This document shows, piece by piece, positions 49,081 to 60,287 of a stretch of DNA of 64,000 bases; within the stretch, counting starts at the first letter, position 1; each line of letters starts with the position of its first letter. Source of the DNA: Lethocerus indicus (taxonomy: Eukaryota; Arthropoda; Insecta; Hemiptera; Belostomatidae); NCBI GenBank assembly GCA_019843655.1, contig JACDQD010000003.1, positions 3,536,925 through 3,600,924 of the forward strand, in the 5' to 3' direction. Under the pieces are notes generated by a model. The model saw only the letters and a program-made list of their open reading frames with translations, was not told the origin of the DNA and ran no database searches. The position numbers and the translations under genes were made by a program.

Positions 49081-51355
49081 GTAAAGGTTGCAACAACATA
49101 ATTGCCCATAACTAATAAAGTAAAATATATACCGCGCGGATTGTGAGATTGATCGTAAAATATGTTTACAAAAAATATCTTTTTGCTAGAGAAAAATATC
49201 TAGACTTTTTAAATTTTTGTCGAGTATATTTGTAAACCGCTCAACAGCCGTGATAAATTCCGCAGTCTGTCCTATAGGAACATAGTTTGTCATAGCAATA
49301 AGTAATTGTTACTTCATTTAATTATTTGGTAATCTAGTTTTCCGTCAGACATTTCCGTGCGTTTGACTGGGAGCGGTAACGTCACGTCCGTCGTCTTAAT
49401 ATTGAGACAAAAGCATTGTCTGTTACGACTGGGACTAGCAATCCCCATCCACCCCCAATCGGGGCCCCGACTCGAGAACAATGGGGTGACCCTCGGGGCC
49501 GCGATTCGGGGAATGCATTCGGTTTCATTATGCAACGCTATTGATTCCTTTCCTGGCCAATTGGCGTGTCCAGTCACGAAACTGTCAAATAGAACGGGGC
49601 CCTTGACGAGGGTCTCCTGTCCGAAGTGTCGGATGATGACACACGCTTCTTGCATTCAACCGATCGTTGTGGACGTAATAAATTAGTGTTCCTAGCCCCG
49701 TTCGCTGTTACACCACTGTTGTGTCTAAATGTAGGCAGACTTACTCCCACATAATACTGTAAACGCCCGAAAATTATTTCTCCCATTACACTTTAATTAG
49801 TATGTCAGTATCTTAAGAAATCAACGAAAAAATGTTTTTCTTGTGAAAGTCCCTTGAAGCGTACGTACGAATTTTTGTTCATATTTCCATATTCATAATT
49901 GATCAGAGTGCACGAACCCGGAGTAAGACACTCGAGGAACGCCGTTCCGGCAGATGATTCCGAGACGCAACGTCGTTCCGGTTTATTATCTCCAAACAGT
50001 TGTTTCATTCAACACACCTGGCAAATAACAATCAAACTTATTTCCCCCTTTGTATAAATGTCTTTCTTTGTACAAATTTGATACAGTGCCAAATTAAGGG
50101 GTCAAAAATCGCAAAACTAATCATTACTACGCTAAATTCTGAATTTTATTATAAATGTTAAGAATTATTGAATTGATTCCAATTACCTTCCCGTTTTTCC
50201 CCCTAATATACTTCTGGGTTCGAGGACTTTGATGTAATTATTTGACCACGCGGTCTATCTATAAACGGTTTGGATTGTCGAAAATGAATTGTTTTCGAAA
50301 ATTAATCCTAGTAATAATCTCGAGTCTCGGGACAAGCCAACAACAATCCGGTTGCCAAACTGTCGCGGTCGTACGTCCTCGCACCGCCAATTTAATAACG
50401 TTCGGGGTGAAGCACGTCTCGGTGCATCTAATTAGGGTAAACTATTCGTTTTATATTCATTATCATAAAGTCCAGGAACTCCCCGGCGGGAATTTAATTA
50501 TAACTTGGGCCCGGTGGTGGCGGCGGAGGATGGCGATGGTTAAGTTGACGGGGAAATAACGTTCGGATTGCTCTCTGAAGCCGGTGTCTTAATTACTGAG
50601 TCTTGCCGGGGAGGAGGCGTCTCCTCTTTATTCTACTCGAACTGTTGCGGATGTTTCGCCCCCGTTAATCATCCCCCTTGTCGCAGGCCTCACCATCCAC
50701 CCCCGCCCCCGCCCCCTCACATCCCCTCTACTCACAAGCCCTGCGAGCGGTTTAAACTTAAGTAACTTTAAGCTGCGTCCGATCCGCTCTGTTGGATTCT
50801 GCTAACGCTCCACGAGGACCAACTTATTACTTATTCGCCGGCTAAGCACTTTGGTCCAAGGAAATTTGGCGGTATCGGATAATGTAACTTAGACTATTAA
50901 AAGCTCTAGTATTTATTGTATTCTCGATTGATTGAACATTAAACGGCCGGCTAAAGGAAAATATAAAGACGCCAGAGTACACAATCGGGTAGGGATTTGG
51001 TCGTCCTATTGTACCCCCTTTTGTTGTTTTGATCCCCCATCATCCCTCCTCCCGACTAACCCCCAAAACTCCGGAACATCGGGAACAAACTGAATCCAAA
51101 TAGCCAAAGTATATAGTCTCTGAGATAAAATAATAAGTTAATTTCTTCGTTGAATTTTCTCATTGTTTCAATGTTAGGTACAATAAAATATGAATTTATA
51201 TTTGAGGAATTTCGTTACCCCTAATATAATTTTGCATTCATTAATCTAATGTTACGAAACTGTCCATTCCGTAGTTGGGAACGTTTTGCCGTTAATACAG
51301 TCGTTCCCTTAGGATTTATATCCACGCGAGATTGGTACCTATAGGGCTGCGAGAG

Positions 51356-51358
<3 letters not shown>

Positions 51359-51406
<48 letters not shown>
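51359..51406. repeat. (AT)24 microsatellite
   Basis: Forty-eight uninterrupted nucleotides of alternating A and T. Confidence 0.97.
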
Positions 51407-51408
<2 letters not shown>

Positions 51409-54400
51409 TGTATAAGTGTATTCATTTTATATGTTTATTGCTATCGAGACCTTTACCATAAAAGGACGATATAACTTTTCCAATTTTCACCGATCATATA
51501 CTTCGAGCCACCGCCGGGTGGTTTTCCGCGATTACAGTTTTGTCCACGGGGCGCAAAATTCTGGTTCGTCTGTAATCATAAATTTAACGACGGAGGTCGA
51601 GGCGGATGCGGGGGTTTATTGTCCCGCCGTAAAAACCGATAGCATCCGCGAGATCTCCAGCTCAATATGTCCCCTCATCCGCCCTTTCGAGATTCATTTC
51701 GAGGCACAATATTTATAATCACCCTCATATACGGTGTGTACATTTCAAGAGTTCGATTGAAAACAAAACAATCTGGTCCCACAAGAAAATAACGGTTATT
51801 TTCTGGTACCTCTTGCGTGGTTGTGCCTCCACTCGCTAGATCATCCGCTACGGACTATTAAAACGACTCGGATTTATGCATACATTCGTGTGTATTAACG
51901 CTATTAATGTAACGAAACCGTAGGCCGGTCTAAATAAAAACGGGTGACATTTTAACAATGAAATGATGACGACAAATTCGACGACTGTAACTTGAATTTA
52001 AGTTCGAAAAAAAAGTTGAACCGCGCGCCCTTTTTCCACGAATCGGATGTTTGCAATCTAACAAAGGGATTGTTTTTACAAATAAAAACGACGATCGCTG
52101 TGTTTTTGCGAGGTTACAGGTTGCGACGACGCAATTAGGGCAACACAATTAAAATATGGAATGTGCATTGAGCGATAAAAGAAATAATTGACCGGCAAAT
52201 ATAATTAATCGCCCAATACCCAAACAATGATATTCCGTTAAAATATGGTTTCATATAATAACCTTATAAATTAATTTTGAAAAAATAACGCATCTGTCAT
52301 GCTTTTAATACTTTGGTCATTTATTTAGGTCCATATATTTTTCCATACGTTACTAGGCCTGAGTGGATATTATATATCATTATTACGCATATACTTAATG
52401 ATACATGCGCGAATTTTATGGCATACAAGGATTTCAAATTCAATTGTCTTCATTGGTCAACGGTATAATATGAATTTATTCTGTGTGTGCTTTAGGTCAG
52501 ATTCAGTTACCCAGTTAATAACACTTTACCTGACCAATTAACTTTCGGCCGTTATCTCGAACCCGAACGATTTCAGGTTCCGAGTTTCCGTGTTGTACTT
52601 TCAACGGGCGATAAAAAAATTTTCAACTCGAAACAACCCGAAAACACATTTTTCACGATGCATAAATAGGTCCGCTCCGAGTTGTTTTCGTTGTAAAATC
52701 ACCTTATTTCAAGTGGGGGCCAAATTAGCGACGAAATCTTATACACGTCCAATGTCGTTACGGTTTTATTACAGAAAAATACTCGTGTCAACTGTATATT
52801 TATTTATACATATATATATTCACGGTGTTGAGCAGGAGGTGCATTAAAGCTTATCAGGAAGATATAATCTGCTGCAAGAACATAATTTACTATGCCCGGA
52901 TAATTGTATGTTATTACGCTGGAGTGTTGTCGGGTAGTTTTTGAGCCGGAACGCGAATCTAACAACACTTGAAAAATTTCTTTTATAAACTTCTATTAGG
53001 ATAGAATGTCGGCTTGAATTCGACCGAATAATTATTTCTTATTATTCTGAATAATAATGATCAAAATAATTGATTATATTAGATATTAGATTATATTACA
53101 TATTATATTAAATTCGAGAATGTACATTCTTCTCGAACGTTATTCAGTATCGAAACTCTTAAAATTATTCAGTGAAATGATTTTGATGATCTGACGAATA
53201 ATTTAATTTTTTTATTGAGGAATGCATTTAAACACTCATTCTAAACTTCTTGTCAATATTTCAAATTATGTTATGGAAGGAATTTACGCATTTACAAATA
53301 GAAATCCTTTTGTGTAGGCGAAGTTTAACTTAATGTCGGGGCATATATCAGTGTAGATGTTAATTAGAGTCGGTGTATGTTGGGTTCTGAACGGTCTCAT
53401 TGGATTATTTTCTATTTCTGAATTGCAAGCCCGACAGCCTAATTTGCTCCCAAGATGTTATTTATAGGGCTGATGCAAGCCGTAACATCTGTTTTTTACT
53501 GCAACCGTTTATCAGATTGTATTTTCTATTTGCCACATTCATTATAGTATATACAGTTTACCTCGAGTGTTTTCCCTGCTTTTTATCATTATAAAAAAAT
53601 TATTTTTAGTGTGATACAAATGTAGTGTAAATAAACAATCGATAACCGCTTAAAAGATACATATTATACGTCCGAGTTTATTTTTTCAATACGTTTTCTC
53701 GCCTCAGAAAATAGTCCCTTCATATTAATTTCACGATTCGTTCTTATATTAATTACGTATGCACTTATGATTTTTAATACAACTGCGCGTAAATACTAGA
53801 AGCTGAGAATGGGTGCTCGGGGGGGTACAGAAATAGTTTAGGGTGGAGCATTGTCGTCGGGGTGCCTCGGCTAATTAATGGCTGTTCGGATCATTAATTT
53901 CATCTGGAACGGTAAAACAAAAAACAAAATGAAATGAAATAGGTGGCCCGCCGAGAGAGAGAGGGAGACTTTCATTAATATTTGCCTTCACCGAATTTCA
54001 TATTTGGCAACCGCCGGTGACAATAAATTAAAAAAGGGGCAGAGCTACGTCAAAATGGAAATGGCATTTTCGCATTTGTATTTTTTTTCTCTCCCTCTTT
54101 CTCCTCCTTTCTTTTTTTACTTTTAATTTTTCTATTTACATTCGGCCTGAGATATTGTCCGAGTCTGCGAATTAATCTTCGGCCGGGAGAAAAATATGCG
54201 GAATTTATTGCGCGGTTGATTGGGGCCGCGAGCAGTGTGTTTTACGGGCAAAGTGTTGAAACGCTTCGTGTCGTTTTCAACTGTGTCGCAGAAACCGGTA
54301 ATAAGATTTAAACGCCCGGGAGGGAGTTTCCGGGAAACCTCCGCGTGAATTCGGCTACACGATCTGATCGCACGTAACATTCTTTTTTGCGATAATTTGC

Positions 54401-56261
54401 TACAAAGGCTACTGTGCCTCGATCCTTCCATAGTCACTGGTCGGAACGCAAAAAATACATATTAAAAACGATTTTTCCCGTGACAAGGGCAGCGTAAATT
54501 TGACCTTTCGGTGAGGTTTTCCCCGAGGCGGGGGGCATATCGATACTTTAGGGCGGAAAATAATACGTAGTACGTATATACACTGGGAAACTTTGTGCTG
54601 AGGGCAACACTAAATGCGAAACCGTACAACGCCGGTACGTTTTACAAATTTCCGAGAGCTTGTACAGCACATTGAATTGCGGCCGTTTCGGGGGGGAAAA
54701 AATATTCAGTTTCCCCGTGTATTGTTCGGCCCGGTTCCGTTTCTATCACTGTCCCCCTCGATATATCATCATTGCCCGGCATTATACCCGAGGGCAAGGG
54801 TCTGGGGGAGGGGGGGGGAATAGCCCGCGCTGTGTGGCCTCCAGAGGCGACGGCTCCCACATAAATCATCGCCTCTACTGCTCTTCGTCTTATCCTCCTC
54901 CCCACCCCCCAACCCCCACCTTCTGCTAATGCGTGTCGGCAATTTCGGCCCTTCTGTCCACCCAATTTTATTCCAAGCTGCCCCAAAACGGGACACCGAC
55001 GATATAATAATGTCCCGTACGAGACTCGCGGTACACGAAACATTTATTCTCCATCACATAATAAATTCATAAATAAAACCCGTGATGGTTTAAAGTTAAA
55101 TTTCAATATAAAGTACATTTTCTCAAATAGGGATGAAATTGAAGGAACAATTTTCCGAATTTTCCTGACTTTATCTGAATATGAAATAATTATTTTCCCT
55201 CCACTGATATTATCCCTCTCGTTAACAGTCGATTAAATGTAACCGCATTTCTTATAGATGTCGGCACATCCGATCGAATATATTAGAGATATTTTGCGCG
55301 TTACTCGAGCGGTGTAAGAACGCGACGCGTGTGAAAACGCCCGTCGTTACGCAGATGAGACATTGAGATATTGCGGATTATCGGCAGAATAAGGGCGGAA
55401 GAAAATTTCCGATAGGCCAACAGTTCCATTTGTTACCGCACCCGATGATACGGGACGTCGGCATTTGGATGTGGCGGGGAATATCCTCCCATCCCGTTCG
55501 GGCGGCCCACATAAATCATCTGGCACCCCCATGTCCCTCATTTTCCCACCCGTCTTTCACCCCCTTCTGTGTGTCTGTCCCTTATAAGTTGCCCTGCTGG
55601 GCAAGATTTCATCTGTTTTCCGCCCGATCCATGTGTTGAAGGAAAATGGGAACGTAAGAAGCTCGAAGCATTGTCAGAACAAAGTATAGTTGAAAATATT
55701 TCCGCATGCAACGATGGGATAATTGGCGTAGTATTCCGCTTACTTAACGCATAAATATGTATATATAAAATAACTCATCAAATGGTCTTCTATGGTGTAT
55801 GGTATACCCAATGAATATTTCAGCACGTTTCAGCGAATTGAACTTCGTTCAAAACATATTATTAACTGCTCGCGGTGATAATAAACAACCCTCCTAAGTA
55901 ATTTGTTTCGTCACCGGGGCGGTTCGCATTTTGCCACGGTCATTGAAAAAGTAATTTAAATGCACGTTGAAAAAGCTCTGAGCGCGTGTGCCTCGTAACA
56001 GGTGCGTTCGCTTATTATAGCCCTTTCTTTTTGGCAAAACACAGTTGCAGAATGCCGTCCACTGAGTATTCGAAAGAGGCGGTCTTATTTACAACATTTT
56101 CAATGAAATTACGTTTGGAGAACGGTGGGATATAGTGACATTTCTTTTTCAATATTGAAAAGTCATAATTGAAGCCTATTGCATAGTATTACGCATTAGA
56201 CCCTTAGAAGAAAACTAATTCAATATCATAAATAGAACTCATAGTTCTAGTTTGATGGGAG

Positions 56262-56295
<34 letters not shown>

Positions 56296-57207
56296 CGATA
56301 AATAATCCCGAAATTAAATAAATTTTAACCCGGCATCAACACATATCTGTTAAAATGATTCCAATATTAGGTCGAAATTTAGCCCACGAAACAATTGCAA
56401 ATTAATTTATTAAAATAAAACTTTATTAATTTATGTGTCGGATAATTGGATTTTATTCTTTATTTTAGCGTCGCAATCTCTAGCCGGTGTTCACCTGAAA
56501 TTTTGTTCGGAAACAATTTGTTCTAAAAGTAATACGTTCGAACTGTAATTTATTACTAGGGAAATTTGTAGGGAGGAGATTTTTGCGAAAGCAAATTTAT
56601 TCCGAAAAGAGCGTGTTTTAAATTTAAATACAATCATGTAAATCGGTTATTGAACATTAATTGAATTATTGGCGAATTGATCAATACATTTCGTATTTTG
56701 TTATAACAGAGTAAATATTTATTTTAAACTTGACGCGCAGTTTCACAGAAAGCTATTACGGGGGAAATAGAAAAGTGATCGAATATAAAATTATTGTATA
56801 CGCCTTTCTACAGCCTCCGTTTCTGTCCATTCAGTCCATTTTCGGTTTTCACTTATTTATTTATATATTTCATATATTAGATGTATATTTTATTGTTCAT
56901 TAGAAAAAATTTCCAATATTTTTCGCGTACAAATTTCCGGCCACAGCCGATATATTATGAAATAAACTGGCAGCAGGATGATTTCGAAATGGTCGTAAAT
57001 TTTGACTGAAAGTAAAGGAAAAAGGAAGTTATTTAAAACTTCATGAACTGTATAATCTGAATAGTCCAAGCCCCCCATAGTGGAGGATTTCCAGCCCTTG
57101 AAATAGTGAATTGCAAATTTCTCTCCTACACCAAATCTCTTATTCCTTGTCCCATTTGTTTTCCGTTGGGCACATCCAATTTTGTAGGTCGCAGTGTAGC
57201 AGCGACT
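51407..57207. other. Gene-free AT-rich DNA
   Basis: No gene recognised. The + frame at 51,416-51,718 has a short immunoglobulin-like sequence, discussed as a finding. Frames at 54,132-55,043 lie in a GC-rich patch, overlap on both strands and have no domain. 52,150-53,380 and 55,750-57,000 are AT-rich with nothing to report except the AT tract at 56.26 kb. Confidence 0.5.
56264..56294. repeat. (AT)n microsatellite
   Basis: Thirty-one nucleotides of alternating A and T, flanked on both sides by an (A)GCGATA word. Confidence 0.95.
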
Positions 57208-57799
57208 GGACAGTTTCCTTTTTTTTTTCTAACTTTTTTTATTTTGCACAATCAACTTATACAGTTATGGGTGCAATCGATACATGTATATTTTTAGCGT
57301 GTTAGTCTCGATAAAGAAACCACCCAATTATGGCGCTTTTGACATGTTTTAACTACTGCCCAAGGTGGTCTCTGGGCCAGTGGCGTTTAAGCCGTCGTGG
57401 TGGGGACAGTGGATGGTTAGAAGAGGAAAGGGACTGAACGAGTGGGTTTGGACGTGGAGAGAGGCGGGAGTGGAAATTAAGGAAGCGTGATTTTGCGACT
57501 TCGTCGACTGTCGGTATGTTGAGGTCATTATGGATTGTTCGGTTAGAAACATACCGGGGAGCATTAAGGATGGTGCGAAGGACTTTTGATTGGAACCTCT
57601 GGATGCGGGCGATGTCGGATTTCTTGGCGGAACCCCATAGTTCAATTCCGTAAGTCCGTGTCGGTTTTAAAATGGATTTGTATATTGTCAGTTTGTTGTC
57701 TATTGAAAGTTTTGACGTCCTTTTCAAAAGAGGTCTCAGCAGTCCAAATTTGCGATTGGGATCTGTTCTTTTGAGTCGCGTATGGGGGACAGTTTCCTT
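57208..57799 (-). mobile_element. 5'-truncated Jockey-type non-LTR retrotransposon with target-site duplication
   Basis: A recent LINE insertion on the minus strand. GGACAGTTTCCTT occurs at 57,208-57,220 and again at 57,787-57,799, a perfect 13-bp target-site duplication. Next to the left copy is a T-run (57,219-57,228), the element's A-tail on the minus strand. An AATAAA word lies just upstream of it (57,238-57,243 read on the minus strand). Next to the right copy the element begins mid-gene, the usual 5' truncation of target-primed reverse transcription. The 3' UTR shares a word (AAAAGCGCCATAATTGGGTG type) with the relic at 35.8 kb. Confidence 0.9.
57353..57786 (-). pseudogene. Reverse transcriptase C-terminal fragment of the Jockey-type element
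   Basis: About 143 codons remain in one uninterrupted frame, from the truncation point to a TAG stop at 57,353-57,355. The fragment matches the region after the reverse transcriptase catalytic core in Jockey-clade ORF2 proteins. Characteristic segments are SKLSIDNKLTIYKSILKP, TYGIELWGSAKKSDIARIQR, FQSKVLRTILNAPRYVSN and HNDLNIPTVDEVAKSR. The catalytic YADD region and the endonuclease domain are missing because of 5' truncation, so it cannot mobilise itself. The lack of frameshifts or stops agrees with a young insertion. The first in-frame TTG (57,727) is not a real start. Confidence 0.9.
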
Positions 57800-58818
57800 A
57801 CTCCTGTTTATTTATCGGGCCAGAAGTGTAGTTTAGGTTTCCTCTCTCCTCCGCCCTACCCCAGCGCAATCCATCGGTCGTTCTCCGCCCTTAAATCGAT
57901 CCAGAGAATGGACAATTCAGTTCATTCTTTATTCACACCTGGTTCGGCAGACGGCCCCCCCTTCCCCCAACCACCAACCGGAGTATCGAAATATAGAGCC
58001 GCTTTCAAAACACGGATTTACTTTTATTCCCGGGGCCGGCAGTATTACTTTACGCGTCCCATTTTGAATTTGTCTCCGCCCAGAGAACAAAAAACCTCTT
58101 ATTTATCCGACCGCGAAATACACGGCCGCAATAAAACCGGCGAATACGGAAGAACGGGCTAATTTAAATGACGGGACAATAGCAATAATTCCGCAATATT
58201 TTGCAATCGTGTTAGTGCAAGTTGGAAAATTGAATATTTTCTATCGTCGTCGTAAATTATCGACCTTACGTGGACCAGCGTGAATTATTTCAGAAAAAGA
58301 AAGCTCTATTCAGTCGCAAACGAGAATTAATAAATGTGTCCTCTCTAACTATAATGGACTATTGGTAACGTCATTAAAAAAAAGAAAGTAGTCCAGTTTC
58401 GATAATTGTATTCTTTTCCGAAATTATGTCTTGGTATGTTATAATTTTTATTCAATTCAGAAGATGTTCGATACAAAACAGGAATTATCGGGTATTATCA
58501 CCGAAATAAAAATTTTCCTACTGGTTTCGAGTAAATTATTGTTTGCATAATATTTGTTTTAGAATTCTATCCGAATTACCGGACTAGAAATTCAGACCTC
58601 GTTTTCGTTCCGCTCCTGAAGTTTAGGACTTTGGAAAAATTTCGCCCAAGGGTGGGAGGGGGAGGACAAGTCTATCGTAATCGGGCGGGTGGAGGAACAC
58701 ACGCGAACACTGTCGGGTACAATCAAGACCGACTTTGGCATGTAAATAGTCCACTTCTGAAGGGAAAACAATGGGGGCGTAGAAACTGCCTTTTTTCCTT
58801 CTTGTCCTAGGAAGGATG

Positions 58819-58868
58819 CCTCTCTCTCTCTCCCACTCACTCCCTCTCTAGCTCTCTCTCTCTCTCTC
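58819..58868. repeat. CT-rich microsatellite
   Basis: An imperfect CT tract of about 50 nt. Confidence 0.9.
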
Positions 58869-58935
58869 GATCCTTTCCTCCTTCCGACTTTTCCTCTATA
58901 TTTTCCCTTTTTTCGGGTCCTTTGAACCCCTGTGC

Positions 58936-58948
58936 GGGGGGGGGGGGG
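58936..58948. repeat. Poly-G run of 13
   Basis: Thirteen consecutive G residues. The length may be uncertain in the assembly. Confidence 0.9.
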
Positions 58949-59361
58949 TATGGGGCGTCGCAAGACGTCCCAATCGGTCCCCGATAAGCATTTTATAGGA
59001 GCGCACAACTCCCTCCCCCTCCCTCTCACCCTCTTTCCCTCCCCCTCTCCAGCAGGAGAATCCTCCTGGCTTTTGCCTGCGGACTAAATGCAGCCCCGCG
59101 GTCCCGACAGCGTACCGCCTCCACCGTCGGGCTTTTATTCTCACCCCTCAGAATTTGGCGGCGGATAAAATGAACCCGGCTCTCTTTTTTAAAGCTTCCG
59201 CAACCCGTGGTTGGGCGGTTGGAGCGGGCGAAGAAACGTATTTTTTACGCCGCACAAGTGGATCGTATAGTTTGGATTATTCTCTTAAGGAGGAAAATAG
59301 TTTTCTTTCAAAGTAAGACATTGTTTTTGCTGGCATCGGAAGTTCGAGTCCCGCGACCTAA

Positions 59362-59370
<9 letters not shown>

Positions 59371-59424
<54 letters not shown>
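59371..59424. repeat. (AT)27 microsatellite
   Basis: Fifty-four nucleotides of alternating A and T, directly preceded by an A-run, a layout often left by decayed A-tails. Confidence 0.97.
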
Positions 59425-59426
<2 letters not shown>

Positions 59427-59911
59427 CAGAAAATGAAATTACGGTGGACTATTACAAAGAGCTATCAAAGAATTATTATCAAACAATCAAAGAAAACAAA
59501 TTCTCAAAGTTGTGGGGAAACTAAGAATATAACGAGGAATAGATTGTTAGGGAATGTGGATTAATAACCCGATTTGTCTGTAATTTTTCGGAATGATTTC
59601 AATATTGTCGCCAGGTATTGAATACCCGAATAATATTGAAACAATGATATCCGTCTTTCTGGACACGATTTGCGTCAATTTCCTGCCGAGGAGGTCGCCC
59701 CTTCAAAGAGAAGGCGTTTAATAAGAAGGACCGTAGGGTAGGTAGGGTCAGTTCTGCCCCGGCCGGCTAAGCGGTGGAAATTTTCAATTTCCCGGCTCCG
59801 GTCGCGGGGAAAAGCGACGATGCGACAGGAGGGGGTGAGAACTGTACCGGAAAATAACAACAAGTTAGCCGGGGGGTTGTGTGAGTAGGGGTGGCCCGGC
59901 CGCTCAGATCG

Positions 59912-59993
59912 TGACCGGAATCCGCATTTTCCGGGTGTTTCCTCCCTGCCCAACCCACCTAATGAAACCGGACTGCTCACCTGATTCCGGTCA
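59912..59993. repeat. 11-bp inverted repeat
   Basis: TGACCGGAATC (59,912-59,922) and GATTCCGGTCA (59,983-59,993) are perfect complements separated by 60 nt. No element is recognisable between them. Confidence 0.55.
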
Positions 59994-60221
59994 TGTACGT
60001 TTTTGTACGCGGGTTCAAACGGTCTCGAATGCGAGCAGTCTGTACCCCCCCCCGGTCCTCGGTCAGTTCCCTAGGGGATACAATTAGCGCTTTTAAAGTG
60101 TTCTACAGGGTACAAGATTATGACACCGAGTCTATGTTTGATTATTTTCACATTAATACATCTGTGTATTTTAACAGGCTGGACAGAATAATAAAATAAG
60201 AATAATTGGCTCCTCCTTCCT

Positions 60222-60287
60222 ATGAAAATGTATGGCGAGCGGTCGAAACCGGTCTGGAGAAAGAAAGAACCATCGTGCGGAGAAATC
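60222..60287 (+). mobile_element. Foldback solo-arm fragment F
   Basis: ATGGCGAGCGGTCGAAACCG followed by GTCTGGAGAAAGAAAGAACC and ATCGTGCGGAGA aligns to the right arm of copy C (GGCGAGCAGCCTAAGCCGG, TCCAGCAAAAGACCAAACC, AGCGAGAGGAGACAG). Identity is about 70-75 percent. No core is seen nearby. Confidence 0.5.

Larger units (their letters stand above)
43698..51358. other. Gene-free DNA
   Basis: No gene recognised. Frames of 75-145 codons (44,724-44,996 minus, 46,180-46,611 plus, 49,314-49,686 both strands, 50,242-50,559 plus) show no known domain. CT-rich tracts are at 44,150-44,180 and 48,423-48,450. GC-rich patches are at 45,240-45,520 and 47,770-48,010. Confidence 0.5.
57800..60221. other. 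Gene-free DNA with CT, G and AT tracts
   Basis: No gene recognised. The 145-codon minus frame at 58,592-59,029 owes its RERER pattern to the CT tract. 59,330-59,360 contains AGTTCGAGTCCCGCG, a good tRNA box-B word on the + strand, but I find no box A upstream. Frames at 59,675-60,199 have no domain. Confidence 0.5.

Noticed and set aside
58592..59029. 145-codon minus frame with RERER runs
   Set aside because: It is produced by the CT microsatellite and neighbouring pyrimidine tracts.
59330..59360. tRNA gene or SINE from a good box-B word (AGTTCGAGTCCCGCG)
   Set aside because: No box A at the right distance upstream and no foldable cloverleaf.
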